The notes beneath the pieces are model-generated. The model worked only from the letters and a program-made list of their open reading frames with translations, was not told the origin of the DNA and did no database searches. From assembly GCA_029204225.1 (NCBI GenBank), contig CM055102.1, forward strand, positions 36,638,585 through 36,702,584: a stretch of DNA of 64,000 nucleotides, in the 5' to 3' direction. Position numbers and translations under genes: made by a program. Shown here piece after piece: positions 11,387 to 21,575 of this stretch (positions within the stretch are counted from its first letter, which is position 1; every line of letters begins with the position of its first letter). The stretch comes from Diphasiastrum complanatum (taxonomy: Eukaryota; Streptophyta; Lycopodiopsida; Lycopodiales; Lycopodiaceae).

Positions 11387-13282
11387 ATGGCATCAATAGG
11401 TGGCAACCTATTGGAGGCAAGTAAGGATCCTAAATGCAACCTTTGTGGCAAGAGAGATTGTTTTGTCTCAAGATGCTACAAAATGAAGATCAATCCATCC
11501 AAGGAGAACCACAGCAAGGGGGCCGAGGTGAAGGATGGAGCTTCAAGTTCAAAGTGCAAAGGCAAGAAGGACAAATCCAAGGAAAGGTGTTTCCTTTGTG
11601 GAAAGATGCATGAGGCTTGGAGTCTCACAAGGACTTACAAGATTTGTCTTCAAAAGTCCATCATCACACATTTCAAACCTTTTGAAGTTTTGCATTTGAA
11701 AGTGAATTTTCTGGTTCAAGATGCAAAGATAAATGTCACTTGGATTTATTTCATGTCCTTGGAAAGCATTTTGCTTAGAACTTCAGAAAAGTTCAAATTT
11801 ATTGTTATGATCCAAGAGAAACCAAGAAAGATTAAGGAGAAATCACAAAATGAAAATAGTTTCATTTATGCTCTCATGAAATCTTATGAAGAACTATTTT
11901 GCTTTGACGAGATTTTTGTATCTTAAAGGTGGATTAAGGCAATACTAGTTGAGTGTGATGCCTTAATAGATAGCAAAGCATGTTTTCCTTGTAAACTTAC
12001 ATTGAATATGAAGTCAAGGAAATGGAAATGTCTTCATAATGTGTTTTTTGTTGGTTTCAATAAGGTCATGAATGATGTGTTCATTCATAATGTTGAAGAT
12101 TGTAAATTTTCAATTTTAAAGGCAAGTTGTAAACTTCTTATGAGAATAAGTGAAGCATCCAAAGTGGACACTTATATCCATAAGCAAGTAGTTAGCCTTA
12201 TTGAGGTGGAAATACTTCTTGATTTCAATATTAGAAAAATCATGCCAAGTTGTGGTGATTTTTGGACTTATGGTTCTAGCATAAGTAATGTTGATAATCA
12301 TATGAAGTGCACATTATATGATCATGTTTGTTGTGATCATTTTAAGACATGGAGGTCTCGGATTTCCATCAAGGAGGAGCACCAAGGAGTTGATCTTGAG
12401 GAGTCATCTCGAGGTTCAAGTGTGCCAAGGATTGAGGAGGAGAGTCCTTCTCAAGTTGTGATTACAAGAAGAATATCAAGAGACATGGTTGAGCTCATAT
12501 GGCTCACATTTCAAGGGAAAGAGGAGCACATTTCAAGTGGTATACATCTCATGCTTGCTTCTCTTATGTCATTCGGTGAATCAATTTGCTTTAGTGAGAC
12601 TTTTGCATCTCAAAGTTGGAGTAAAACAATACTAGTTGAGTATGGTGTCTCTCTTGAGAACATAGTTGATGTTCTTAATGATATGAAATTGATTTTAGAT
12701 CAATTGGAAAGCAAATGGTTATTTCATCAAATGTATGTTCTTGAGTCTTGCAAGAGCAAGAGTGAGTTGTCCACTCATAGTATGAAAAATTGTCTTTTTT
12801 CATGTATTGAGGCAAATTGTAAACTCTTTATGAGAGAAAGTGAATCATCCTCTAAGGAAACTTATCTCCATAATGAAGTATCTAGCCTCATTAGATATGA
12901 GATTAGCATGGTAACCAAGCATGAAGATATGATACAAACTCTTTGTTATTATAGCATGCATAGTCTTGCCAATGTTGATGAGCCTAATCCTCAAGATCTT
13001 GGTAACATGATGTTGGATCTTTGTGATCCTCATGAGTCAAGAAGGACTCTTTATTTTCTCATGGAGTTGCAGCTATTTTCAAGGAGGAGGAGCTTTTGGA
13101 TCAACCATATGCTTCAAGGATGGAACAAATCAATGAAAGAGGTGCTAGGATGGTACAAAGCTCTCAAGTTCATCAAAAAGTCAACATCAAAGAGCCATTA
13201 TCATGGATATGGTGATTTCGGATCGACATCAAGCTCATTGGCTGATCTTCACACCTTTGAACTAGCAAGGATCCATATTTGA
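11387..13282 (+). pseudogene. Gag-like zinc-knuckle protein of the nested element, interrupted by one TAA
   Basis: From ATG 11387 (MASIGGNLLEASKD) a single frame runs to the TGA at 13280-13282, except for one TAA at 11924-11926. The frame is unchanged on both sides and resemblance to the internal repeat continues across the stop, so this was probably one protein of about 630 residues. The N-terminal 80 residues hold two zinc-knuckle-like motifs. CNLCGKRDCFVSRC has the C-X2-C-X4-C-X4-C spacing, with Cys where His is normal. CFLCGKMHEAWS looks like a decayed CX2CX4H knuckle. The C-terminal part (residues about 150-630) matches nothing I recognise but contains a duplicated block. CKLLMRISEASK...YIHKQVVSLIE (from 12128) is repeated as CKLFMRESESSS...YLHNEVSSLIR (from 12818). 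A second shared block runs ALMKSYEELFCFDEIF across the TAA and recurs as SLMSFGESICFSETF. No polymerase domains. The function is unknown; an RNA- or particle-binding role is an inference from the knuckles and position. A later start at 12002 (426 codons) is possible but less likely. Confidence 0.7.
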
Positions 13283-13331
13283 AGACCAATTCAGCCCATG
13301 GAGTCAATCTCAATATCATCAAGTTAGTTTT

Positions 13332-13340
13332 GAGGAGGAG
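13332..13340 (+). other. Polypurine tract of the nested element
   Basis: GAGGAGGAG lies directly before the TG of the 3' LTR, the place where plus-strand priming occurs in LTR elements. Confidence 0.85.
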
Positions 13341-14190
13341 TGTTAAAATTGGCAAAAGCTAACTTGATCAAATCTTGTAAATACCATTATGAGTAGTACA
13401 TATCATCATTAGACATGTGTGGAGCCTGTTTCCACGTGTGAAATAAATGCATTTATCATTAAGATGAGTCATATAGGTTGTACATACCATTTCATTTAAA
13501 ATCTAGTGGCTAAAATGGCCAAAATCTAGTTTTCTAGCTATATGCCACTTGGCATCATTTTATTGGTAGGAAAAGTTATTTCACATGGATAGGAATGATC
13601 TCACACGTGCCAAGGACTGCTCACATGTGTGAAAACATCAGTAGTAGGTGAGATCCAACTTGTAGTAGATATTTGTGCAAGTCCCTATAAATTAGGAAAA
13701 TTGCCTAAAATCAAGGGAGATGGCTATAAGTTAGGAAACTTGGTCCATGTGCCATATTGATGATTATTGGTGGATCCTTTGATGAGTAGGCACTCTCACA
13801 CGTGCCAAATCAGCTGAGTAAGCATCAGCTCTTGTGTATATATGGTGGCTCATTTGGCCATAATTGACATGGAAGCTAAATCTTGGTTTTGGAGCAATTC
13901 TAGTGTTTTCTCTGCATTTGTCTTGTGTTTTTATGTATTGATTGGGTTCTAAGCTTAGTATACTTTATTCTCAGCCTACTGTCCGTACTATGACAGGTTT
14001 TCACACATGTGAGACCAGCAAGTACAAGTTTTGATCAATAATGATTGTTCTTGTTAGATTTATTCATCTAGATTTGATCTAAATGCTATCTAATCTTGTG
14101 TAGATTGATAGGTTGATCTAATCTAACATCCAATCACACTTGTGGATCTGATTCAGATCTATTCTTGGTCCATTTTGCTGTACTTTGACA
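13341..14190 (+). repeat. 3' LTR (850 bp) of the nested element
   Basis: Starts TGTTAAAATTGG and ends TTTGACA. It is the same length as the 5' LTR with only scattered substitutions. Confidence 0.95.
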
Positions 14191-14195
14191 CATAT
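14191..14195. repeat. Target-site duplication CATAT (right)
   Basis: Matches 8682-8686. It also restores the reading HISRDVIFDE of the interrupted Copia protein. Confidence 0.9.
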
Positions 14196-16065
14196 AAGCC
14201 GTGATGTTATCTTTGATGAATCCAAGATGTATGAAGACGAGGATGTTGAGAAGATAGAGACATCCAGTGGGAAAGATGGTATAGTGAGGATACCACCTGA
14301 TGATGATCCATTCATTGACCTTCCAAGTGATGAAAAAGAGGATACATCTCAAGATACTACTACTCAACCTCAAGAGATAGGTTGGAGAGGTAGGGACAAA
14401 CCTTTTGGTGCAAGAAGGATTGAAGTTGCAGGTGACAAACGCAAGGAGAAGGATGTACCGTGGGATACATTTTCACCAGGAAGCCGATCACCTGACAGGT
14501 AGCTCCTTAAGTGATTTGAGAGATTGTTGTAGAGCCGTGACATGGATGACTTTCTAGGATCATCTAGCCAGGGAGATCTACGAAGATCAACAAGAGAGAA
14601 GACACAACCTGAAAGGTATGAAGCAAATTATGCTCTCTTATCTAGCATTATTCAAAGCAAAGAACCTTCGACTTATGGTGAAGCGAAGGATGATGACATT
14701 TGGGTCAAGGCCATGGGAGAGGAGAAGGAGTCAATTGCTAAACATAGCACATGGGACTTAGTAGAACCACCAGTTGGCAAGAAACCCATTGGTTGCAAAT
14801 GGGTATACAGGACTTAAGTACCATGCAGATGGAAGTATAGCAAAGCACAAGGCAAGATTGGTGATCAAAGGGTATGCACAAAGTAAAAGCATCGACTATG
14901 AGGAGACCTTTGCGCCGGTTTGTAAGTGTAATACTCTACGTCTACTTGTTGCTTTAGCTTCACATTTTGGTTGGCCTTTGCATCAGATGGATGTGAAATC
15001 TGCTTTTCTAAATGGTGAGTTAGAAGAAGAAGTGTTCATGGATTAACCTGAAGGCTTTGTAGTGAAGGGACATGAAAATAAAGTATGTCGCTTGAAGAAA
15101 GCGCTTTATGGTCTTAAACAGGCACCACGTGTGTGGTATAGCAGGATTGATGCCTACTTTCGTTCAAAGGGGAAGGTGAGAACACATTCTGATCCAAATC
15201 TATATGTCTTATGCTTTGATGGTATGGTTGCTTTGATTGCTCTTTATGTTGATGACTTGATTATTACGGGAAATAATCAAGAGATGATAGACATTATCAA
15301 GAAAGACCTCATGGAATAATTCGAGATGACAGATCTCATCCTGATGCATTATTGCCTTGGAGTAGAGGTGTGGCAAAAAGGACACGAAGTGGGTTTAACA
15401 CACAGGTGAAGTATGTCAAAGAGTTGCTGCACAGGTTTAGGTTGCAGGATTGCAAACCAGTAAATACTCCTATTGAACCAAGTAAAAAGTTTTTTAAGCT
15501 TGATGAGTCACAATCATTTGATGCTACGCTGTATAGACAATTAGTAGGGAGCTTGATTTACCTTACCACGACTAGACCAGATATATGCTATGTTGTTGGC
15601 ATTGTAAGTCAGTTTATGGCAGCACCTACGGAAACGCATTGGAAGGCAGCTAAACGCATTTTGCGTTATGTGAAAGGCACTTCAGATTATGGCTTGATTT
15701 ACAAGAAGCATGATGGTTTACTTGAGTTGTGTGGCTATGTGGATGTGGATTGGGGAGGTGACTATGATGATCGTAGATCCACCACAGGGTATGTATTCCA
15801 GGTTTGTGGTAGTTGTTTTTCCTGGTCTAGTAAAAAGCAAAGTGCAATTGCTCTATCCACCACAGAAGCAGAGTATAAGGCAATGTGTAGTACAACACAG
15901 GAAGCTATATGGTTGAGACAAATCTTTGAAGAAGTTGGCATAAAGCAAAAAAATCCCACGACATTACATAGCGATAGTCAGAGTGGCATTCAGCTAGCAA
16001 AGAATCCAGTGTTCCATGCAAGAACTAAACACATTGAGATTCAGTATCACTTTATATGTGAGAGG
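14191..16065 (+). pseudogene. Copia reverse transcriptase and RNase H, outer element
   Basis: The sequence continues the polyprotein broken at 8686. It carries the linker (SRDVIFDE), a stretch ending LRRSTREKTQPERY near 14580, then the RT with GCKWVYR, KARLVIKGY, QMDVKSAFLNGE, LKKALYGLKQAPR and the catalytic YVDD at 15245-15256. RNase H follows, with VGSLIYLTTTRPDI and the STTEAEYKA motif near 15855. It is broken by TAG near 14500, a frameshift near 14815, TAA at 15044, TAA at 15317 and a further shift near 15400. The end is missing: after HIEIQYHFICER at about 16060 the expected C-terminus is replaced by other sequence. Confidence 0.92.
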
Positions 16066-18245
16066 CTGCTGCATACATGTACATATGCTAATTTATGAAA
16101 ATAAAATAAACCTAATTTTCTTGTTTTTCTAGGCATTATCTAATGATATAAATGACATTTGAAATGGGATTTGTAAATTTCAATCTATCTCACTTTCATA
16201 GATAGACATACATAAAAATATTGCTGATGTCAATTAGTAACTCTAATCCTTTATTTTTCACAAGGTAAGTATTCGAATTGGCAAGGATTGATCCTGAAAT
16301 AAAGAAAGCTTTTTTGGAAGCTAGCTCGATGGTTCAAATCACAAAAAGAGATAATTCCTTGAAATTGTTGTAGTTGCTCTGTTTTCGTCATAAAAGGAAT
16401 ATTCATTGCTTTAAAAATTGCCCTACTAAATTCAAAACCAGAATAGGAAATTATTCTTTTCATAAACATTTTATGAAAAATTGTCCTTTGAAAGAACACT
16501 GAGCAACCTTTGTAGAATATTGAGATCTTTCCACAATGTTAGTGTTTGTTAAGAAAAGTTAGTTTTAGAGAGCCATCTTTTTGATCAAATGTAAGATGGC
16601 AAAAGAAGAGGTGGCGATTTTCCTCTCAAAATTATAAACTGGGAGATTCGCCCTTCTCCCGAATGATAATGCAATATGAAAATTGAAATTCGAAGTTGCG
16701 ATTTGCAAATTGCCATGAAACATTTTAAATAATGTACAAAGCTCCCTCAGTGTTCTTTCAAACAATGATGTTTTATTCAATATTTTTGAAAACAATCGTT
16801 ACTATACAAGTACAACACACAAGCTGATTAGTATCACACAACATTTTTAATTCAATATCACATGCATTTCACTTGTCTTTAAAATTCCTACAAAGAACTT
16901 CAACAAAATTGAGATCGACAACACATAACCATGACCACCAACATTTGGTGAACATTTCCTGGGCATCAATCCAAAAAAGAGCAATTATTTGAAGCGCTTA
17001 CATAAAATTGGGCCACCAAGATACGTGCTGATAAATTCTAACGTTGTAATTTGTGAGCCACACAAGGAAAACAACACATTCCATACCTCCACCTTAACAC
17101 ATTCCATACCTCCACCTTGTCATACATTTCATCAATCACCAAAGGTGGGCCGCTGTAATAGGAATCTTGAGCTTGACACTCAAAAAACAAAAAACTTTTC
17201 TTTAACACGGGTACAACAAACCGTCCATTTACTGCACATTTGAGGTTCGCACTATGCCACATGGCTATTCTCTTTGAGCAAGCACCTTAAAGGTTGGCCA
17301 TATGACAAAATTGTAAAGATGACATGGATTTTTGTATCACATAATTTCTAGAGAGGACTGTGTTTGGATATTCCATTTCAAGATTATTTTACACATAGAG
17401 CAGGACTGTTTCTAGACTACATAGCCAACCGTACAAAATAACCCAACAACTCCTATGATGTATTCATGAGACAATTCCTATGATGTATTCAAGTTGTGCA
17501 TAGTCCTATGCTCTCTAATGTTTTCTGATTATATAACATGTAACGGGAATCTTCCTATAAAATAGCAATGAAAAACGTTTCCTAACCTTTGGCTGATGTT
17601 TCCATCTGTTTGGATTCAAAAATTCCAAGTTCAAATGTTTGAAAACATTTGGTTGCTAACATTCAGGCTACGTGTAACTGAATAATGTTAAGGCCTAAAG
17701 TGTTTGCTGGACCAATCACAGTCTATTTCACTTACCAGCTCACTGATTGATATATCCAGCTTCTAGGTAGTTAAAAGACCACGGAATTCTTGCTGGTTGT
17801 CATATGATCTTACTCTTGCATAGTCCAAGGTAGGCCAATGCAAAGCAGACCCAGCTCAATAGGTTCAACTGATGTAGCCGTATTGTGCAATTTGTCAAAT
17901 GCCCTCAATTTTGAATTGAAGGTAGACTGATGGATGCTGCAGTTTTGGGCTGGATGGAGCGGGTTTCCCAAGCAGGCACTGCATGAGTAGGCATGTTCTT
18001 CCAGGCAAGCACCATCCACTCCCCATCTCTACGAAAGCCATAATTTCTGTGGAAACTGGTGGTCAATATGTCCTGAATTTGTCTGTACATTGTGGATGGG
18101 ATGGGCATCATTCTGAAACCAGTTATCAATTATGCCACGTGGCTAGTCTCTTTGGAGCAAGGAGCTTAAACTTGGCCAAAGGACAAAATTGTAATTAGCT
18201 CACATGTAAGTGGGGCATGCCCATTAACCATCTCTCTCCCCAATG
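16066..18245. other. Unassigned non-coding stretch with small repeats
   Basis: No gene recognised. It contains an imperfect inverted repeat with a perfect 17-bp core (16487-16503 and 16746-16762), a 23-bp tandem duplication (ACATTCCATACCTCCACCTT, about 17077-17119), and a diverged direct duplication between about 17256-17320 and 18135-18195 (CCACATGGCTA-TCTCTTTG words). Confidence 0.5.
16487..16762. repeat. Inverted repeat, MITE- or foldback-like
   Basis: TTTGAAAGAACACTGAG at 16487-16503 has its exact reverse complement at 16746-16762. Weaker complementarity extends outward and inward. Spacer about 240 bp. No transposase; no target duplication was confirmed. Confidence 0.55.
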
Positions 18246-18536
18246 AGGGTTAAGGCTTGTGAAGAGGGCTGCGAATTTCTGACAAAGGCAAAAAGACAGC
18301 AAGCAGTGAGGTAGTAGAGTGTCGCAATGAGCTTGATCATAGACGAACGTTTGTGGACATTGTTGGGCAAGCTAGTGATGCAGATTAGCACATCTGAGAG
18401 AGACTCGTGTTGGGCTATACAGTAGCAATGTTTCCTAATTGTCTATCTACGTTCTGTTTAGACTGTGCTTTGTGCTTTCGCCATAGATTGGTGTTAATCT
18501 AGTGTTTTGAGCTGCAGAGTTGTGATGATGAAAGCT
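18246..18536 (+). pseudogene. Second copy of the UGT 3' flanking region
   Basis: It is collinear with 20975-21259 downstream of the intact UGT. Shared words are GGTTAAGGCT, TTTCTGACAAAGG, ATGAGCTTGATCATAGA.GA, AACGTTTGTG.ACATTGTTG, ACTGTGCTTTGTG and GAGCTGCAGAG. It has no UGT coding sequence in front of it. It is best read as the 3' end of a former UGT duplicate whose 5' end survives at 3615-3821. Confidence 0.75.
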
Positions 18537-18588
18537 ATAAGTACACATATAGCTAAATATACATATAGCGTTGACCCATTGTAACAAT

Positions 18589-18720
18589 TCACACTCAGTT
18601 AGGAAACTGAACAATTCACACTCAGTTAGGAAACTGTAGTTGGTTAGACTTGATGCTCTATTAAGATATGGAAGCGAGGCCTCCACGATGCTCTATTAAG
18701 ATATGGAAGCGAGGCCTCCA
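18589..18720. repeat. Two adjacent short tandem duplications
   Basis: AACAATTCACACTCAGTTAG plus GAAACTG occurs twice in a row (about 18589-18640). A 34-35-bp unit beginning GATGCTCTATTAAGATATGG occurs twice (about 18651-18720). Copies are essentially identical, suggesting recent events. Confidence 0.9.
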
Positions 18721-19264
18721 CCAGGCAATGCTATGCTTCTTCATGTACAGTGAAATACACGAGAGTGTGGAATCTGTGGATAACAGAGATCACACGCCTT
18801 TTGTAAAATAGTTTGCTTTCTAATTATTGCTTGTGATTGATTCATGTTGTTGCTTTTATTGTGCGCATGCTTGGATGCCAATTGTTGCTAGTTGATTGAG
18901 CAGCGAATTATCATAGGTAAGGTTCACAGAGGTTATGGGCCCACACATGTCTGAAAAGTCGCTGAAAGCTTTACCGATCACTTCATTGTCTTTTGAGAAA
19001 GATCTGACACTGGACAAATGAGGAGATCAAGAGAAAGGTTGCGCTATGCAGATACACAGTTCCAACGACCAGCGAGCCATCGAGAAGTTTGAATCAGAGA
19101 GGAATGGCCTCTGGAAATGGAGATGATAAAAAATTTCATGATATCGATCTTTTAGAAGTGATGCTGATTCCTAGACTTTGTCTGCTTTCGCCAATACTCA
19201 AATATTAGCTCTTAATATTAGGGTTGTCTCTTCTCTCTTAATTCTCTTTGCTGTTTCGGTTGCA
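18721..19264 (+). promoter_or_regulatory. Upstream region of the UGT gene
   Basis: About 540 bp before the chosen start, without a gene. I see no decisive TATA box, so the transcription start cannot be placed. An in-frame upstream ATG at 19178 would add 29 mostly hydrophobic residues; see the UGT entry. Confidence 0.4.
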
Positions 19265-20869
19265 ATGAGCTCTCAATCTACTCACCTTCTTCTTTTTGCT
19301 TTTCCATGGAGAGGCCATCTTCTTTCTGCCTTCAACCTTGCACAAACTCTCACTGCAGCCGGCGCCTCAGTCACATTGGTGTGCAGCGAGAATCAGATCC
19401 GCGCTCTACTCGAAGATTGCTGTCCCCAACAGCTCTCCCGGATTGTGCTGCTGGGCTTGCCAGATCCTGATCCGGAGAAGCCCAACTTCCCATCAGATTC
19501 TGTCACCAATGTGGTTAGGGACTTGGAAAATGCAATTAGACTTAGGAGCTCCTTTGATGGCCTGATCGCAAAGCTAATTCAGGAGAAGCTGAGAGATTCT
19601 GCAATGCAAGAATTTCCCATGTGCATAGTCAGTGACTATTTTTTATACTGGACGAGAGAAGTAGCCGCCAAGTATGATATCCCCTGGTATGCATTCCACG
19701 CGGCCTCAGCTTCACACCTGGCTCTCCAATTCTACACCAGAACCATGCTAGCAAGCATCCTTCCTCCTTTATCCTCGCTGCAAAGCGATGAGCAAATTGT
19801 TAGGTTTCCTGATCTTGATGAGCCCATCAGAGTTCCTGGTTTGTTCGCATTGTCTGTAACTGATCTAACAGAAACCTTTCGCAACAATATTTCAAGAACT
19901 ATTCATGAATTTGGTGTTCTTTCGGCTGAAAGCTTGCATGAAGCAGCTGGTGTTCTAGTAAATACTTGCGAAGACTTGGAACCAAGACCCCTCGAAGCGT
20001 TGCGCAATGATCAGAATCTGAATCCAGCTAGGGTGAATGTTTTTGCAATCGGACCATGCTTCCCGTCTGCTTCCCTCTGTAACGATGATGTGTCATCTGT
20101 CACTCTGAAGGATCAATCTGCTTCAAATTCAGAGGTGAAGGTATGCATGAAGTGGCTGGACAACCAGCAGCCTTCTTCAGTTCTGTACATTAGCCTGGGC
20201 AGCCTCTTTATCCCTACCCTACATCAGATACGCGAGCTTGCTGTGGGCTTAGAAGCTAGCGAGCAGCGTTTCTTTTGGGTGGTGCGCCCACCCATTTGCG
20301 AGCAAGGGACGCAGTCAGGAAGCGAAGCGCTCTCGGAGATACTTCCTCCAGGATTTTTGTCTCGCACCAAAGAAAAGGGTGTTGTCCTTCCTGGATGGGC
20401 ACCTCAGCTGCAGATTCTTTCACATCCTGCTGTGGGCGGCTTCCTCAGCCACTGTGGATGGAACTCAACTCTTGAAAGCATCTTCATGGGAGTACCAATC
20501 ATAGCTTTTCCTCAGTTCGGCGATCAGATACTCAACTCCAGAATAATAGCAGAAGAACTAAAAGTTGGTGTGGTGCTTCAAAGTGATAAAGGAGAGGTAC
20601 AAAGCCATGACATTGAGAGTGCTGTGAGGAATCTGATGCACGACAACGAAATGCGAAGGAGGACGGGGGAATGGAGGGATAGGATGCGGAGAGCTGTAGC
20701 AGAACATGGGGTGTCTCAGGCAAGTACTAAATCGTTCATCCAAGACATATTCTTGCAAAGGCAAGTTTCAAAAGCTTCCAGAAACACATTCTTTCAATCC
20801 ACCTTATCACCAGCTACAAACGAAGAAATCAGGAGAAAACAAGATGGAGTTTTCAAAGGATACAAGTGA
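19265..20869 (+). CDS. UDP-glycosyltransferase (plant family 1, GT-B fold)
   Basis: It transfers a sugar, probably glucose, from a UDP-sugar to a small acceptor such as a phenolic, terpenoid or hormone; the acceptor cannot be told from sequence. These enzymes are usually cytosolic. The 534-residue product has the catalytic His in the N-terminal FPWRGH motif (His18) and the partner Asp in SDYFLYWT (Asp124). The 44-residue PSPG donor box spans residues 378-421, opening WAPQ, with HCGWNS at its centre and ending with Gln, typical of UDP-glucose users. The single exon has no stops. I chose ATG 19265 because family members begin just before the LLLF-FP-GH strand. ATG 19178 in frame would prepend a hydrophobic 29-residue piece, unusual for this family. 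The C-terminus runs about 45 residues past the normal end and is rich in Ser, Lys and Arg. Parts of the gene are duplicated upstream at 3.6 and 18.2 kb. Confidence 0.95.
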   Translation: MSSQSTHLLLFAFPWRGHLLSAFNLAQTLTAAGASVTLVCSENQIRALLEDCCPQQLSRIVLLGLPDPDPEKPNFPSDSVTNVVRDLENAIRLRSSFDGLIAKLIQEKLRDSAMQEFPMCIVSDYFLYWTREVAAKYDIPWYAFHAASASHLALQFYTRTMLASILPPLSSLQSDEQIVRFPDLDEPIRVPGLFALSVTDLTETFRNNISRTIHEFGVLSAESLHEAAGVLVNTCEDLEPRPLEALRNDQNLNPARVNVFAIGPCFPSASLCNDDVSSVTLKDQSASNSEVKVCMKWLDNQQPSSVLYISLGSLFIPTLHQIRELAVGLEASEQRFFWVVRPPICEQGTQSGSEALSEILPPGFLSRTKEKGVVLPGWAPQLQILSHPAVGGFLSHCGWNSTLESIFMGVPIIAFPQFGDQILNSRIIAEELKVGVVLQSDKGEVQSHDIESAVRNLMHDNEMRRRTGEWRDRMRRAVAEHGVSQASTKSFIQDIFLQRQVSKASRNTFFQSTLSPATNEEIRRKQDGVFKGYK

Positions 20870-21265
20870 AGAGAAAACAAGAAGGGTTTACGTGCATCAA
20901 GGAACTGCAGATTCATCCCCTAGTGGTCCATGTCAGACTATTTCCACAGAAGATTTACTCCCCCTTCATGGATGACGGTTAAGGCTAGCAAAAAGGGCAG
21001 CAAATTTTTCTGACAAAGGAACAGAGCAGAACTTCTACTGCGGAAGCAGTGCATCACGATGAGCTTGATCATAGAGGAACGTTTGTGAACATTGTTGTGA
21101 AAGCTAGTGATGGCACATTAGCACATCCGAGAGACGCTCGTGTTGGGTTTTGCAATAGTAGTCTTTCCTTAAGTGCCCATATACATTTTGTATAGACTGT
21201 GCTTTGTGGAAGATTGGTGTAATTTATTGTTGTTAGCTGCAGAGGGGTTTTGATGAAAAGCATAT
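20870..21265 (+). other. 3' flank / probable 3' UTR of the UGT gene
   Basis: Non-coding. Positions 20975-21259 are duplicated at 18246-18536, which supports this as a unit that was copied with the gene. Confidence 0.55.
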
Positions 21266-21437
21266 ACAAATATAGGAATCACATTTGCTCGTTATTGCTA
21301 GAGCAATATCGATACCCACAGCCCAAAATGACCTGATTTGCTTACTAGATGGGAAGCGCGTACACCACATGCCTTATCTCTCAAGTAGCATAAAGATTGA
21401 GCGGAGTGTGACATCATCTTGTCATAGATCTTGTTGA

Positions 21438-21557
21438 TCTTTTTAGTATCAAAATACATCATTTTAGTCACTTGTGGAGTGCCTTTGTATCACTAGATCA
21501 GATTTTTAGTATCAAAATACATCATTTTAGACACTTGTGGAGTGCCCTTGAATCACC
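21438..21557. repeat. Tandem duplication, unit about 67 bp
   Basis: TTTTTAGTATCAAAATACAT followed by CATTTTAG.CACTTGTGGAGTGCC occurs twice (starts about 21438 and 21506), with a few substitutions. Confidence 0.85.
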
Positions 21558-21575
21558 ACTTTGTATTGATCACAT

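Larger units (their letters stand above)
8687..14190 (+). mobile_element. Complete non-autonomous LTR retrotransposon nested in the Copia element
   Basis: It has two LTRs of exactly 850 bp (8687-9536 and 13341-14190), both TG...CA. I count about 20 differences between them, 2-3 percent. An initiator-Met primer site follows the 5' LTR directly, a purine tract precedes the 3' LTR directly, and CATAT is duplicated on both sides. The internal region (3.8 kb) has no protease, integrase, RT or RNase H. It holds a leader with four diverged repeats and one long reading frame (11387-13282, one in-frame TAA) for a protein with gag-like zinc-binding motifs. This arrangement is that of a large non-autonomous (LARD-like) element carrying its own protein. 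Mobilisation would need a helper element, presumably Copia given the primer type. Confidence 0.93.
5214..16065 (+). mobile_element. Outer Copia (Ty1) LTR retrotransposon, degenerate and interrupted
   Basis: The order is that of a Copia element: primer-binding site (5214), long leader, gag (6550), zinc knuckle and protease (7260-7480), integrase (7860-8680), then RT and RNase H (14191-16065). The reading continuity is broken at 8687 by a complete 5.5-kb LTR element flanked by the 5-bp duplication CATAT. Before it the protein reads LVENKVH and after it HISRDVIFDE, which is the normal Copia integrase-to-RT linker once the insert is removed. Multiple stops and frameshifts show it is dead. No 3' LTR is visible: after about 16065 the expected RNase H end is replaced by unrelated AT-rich sequence. 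Confidence 0.9.

Noticed and set aside
19178-19264. Upstream ATG giving the UGT a 29-residue hydrophobic N-terminal extension (possible signal anchor)
   Set aside because: Family members start just before the LLLF-FP-GH strand and are normally cytosolic. ATG 19265 fits; the upstream one remains possible but unsupported.
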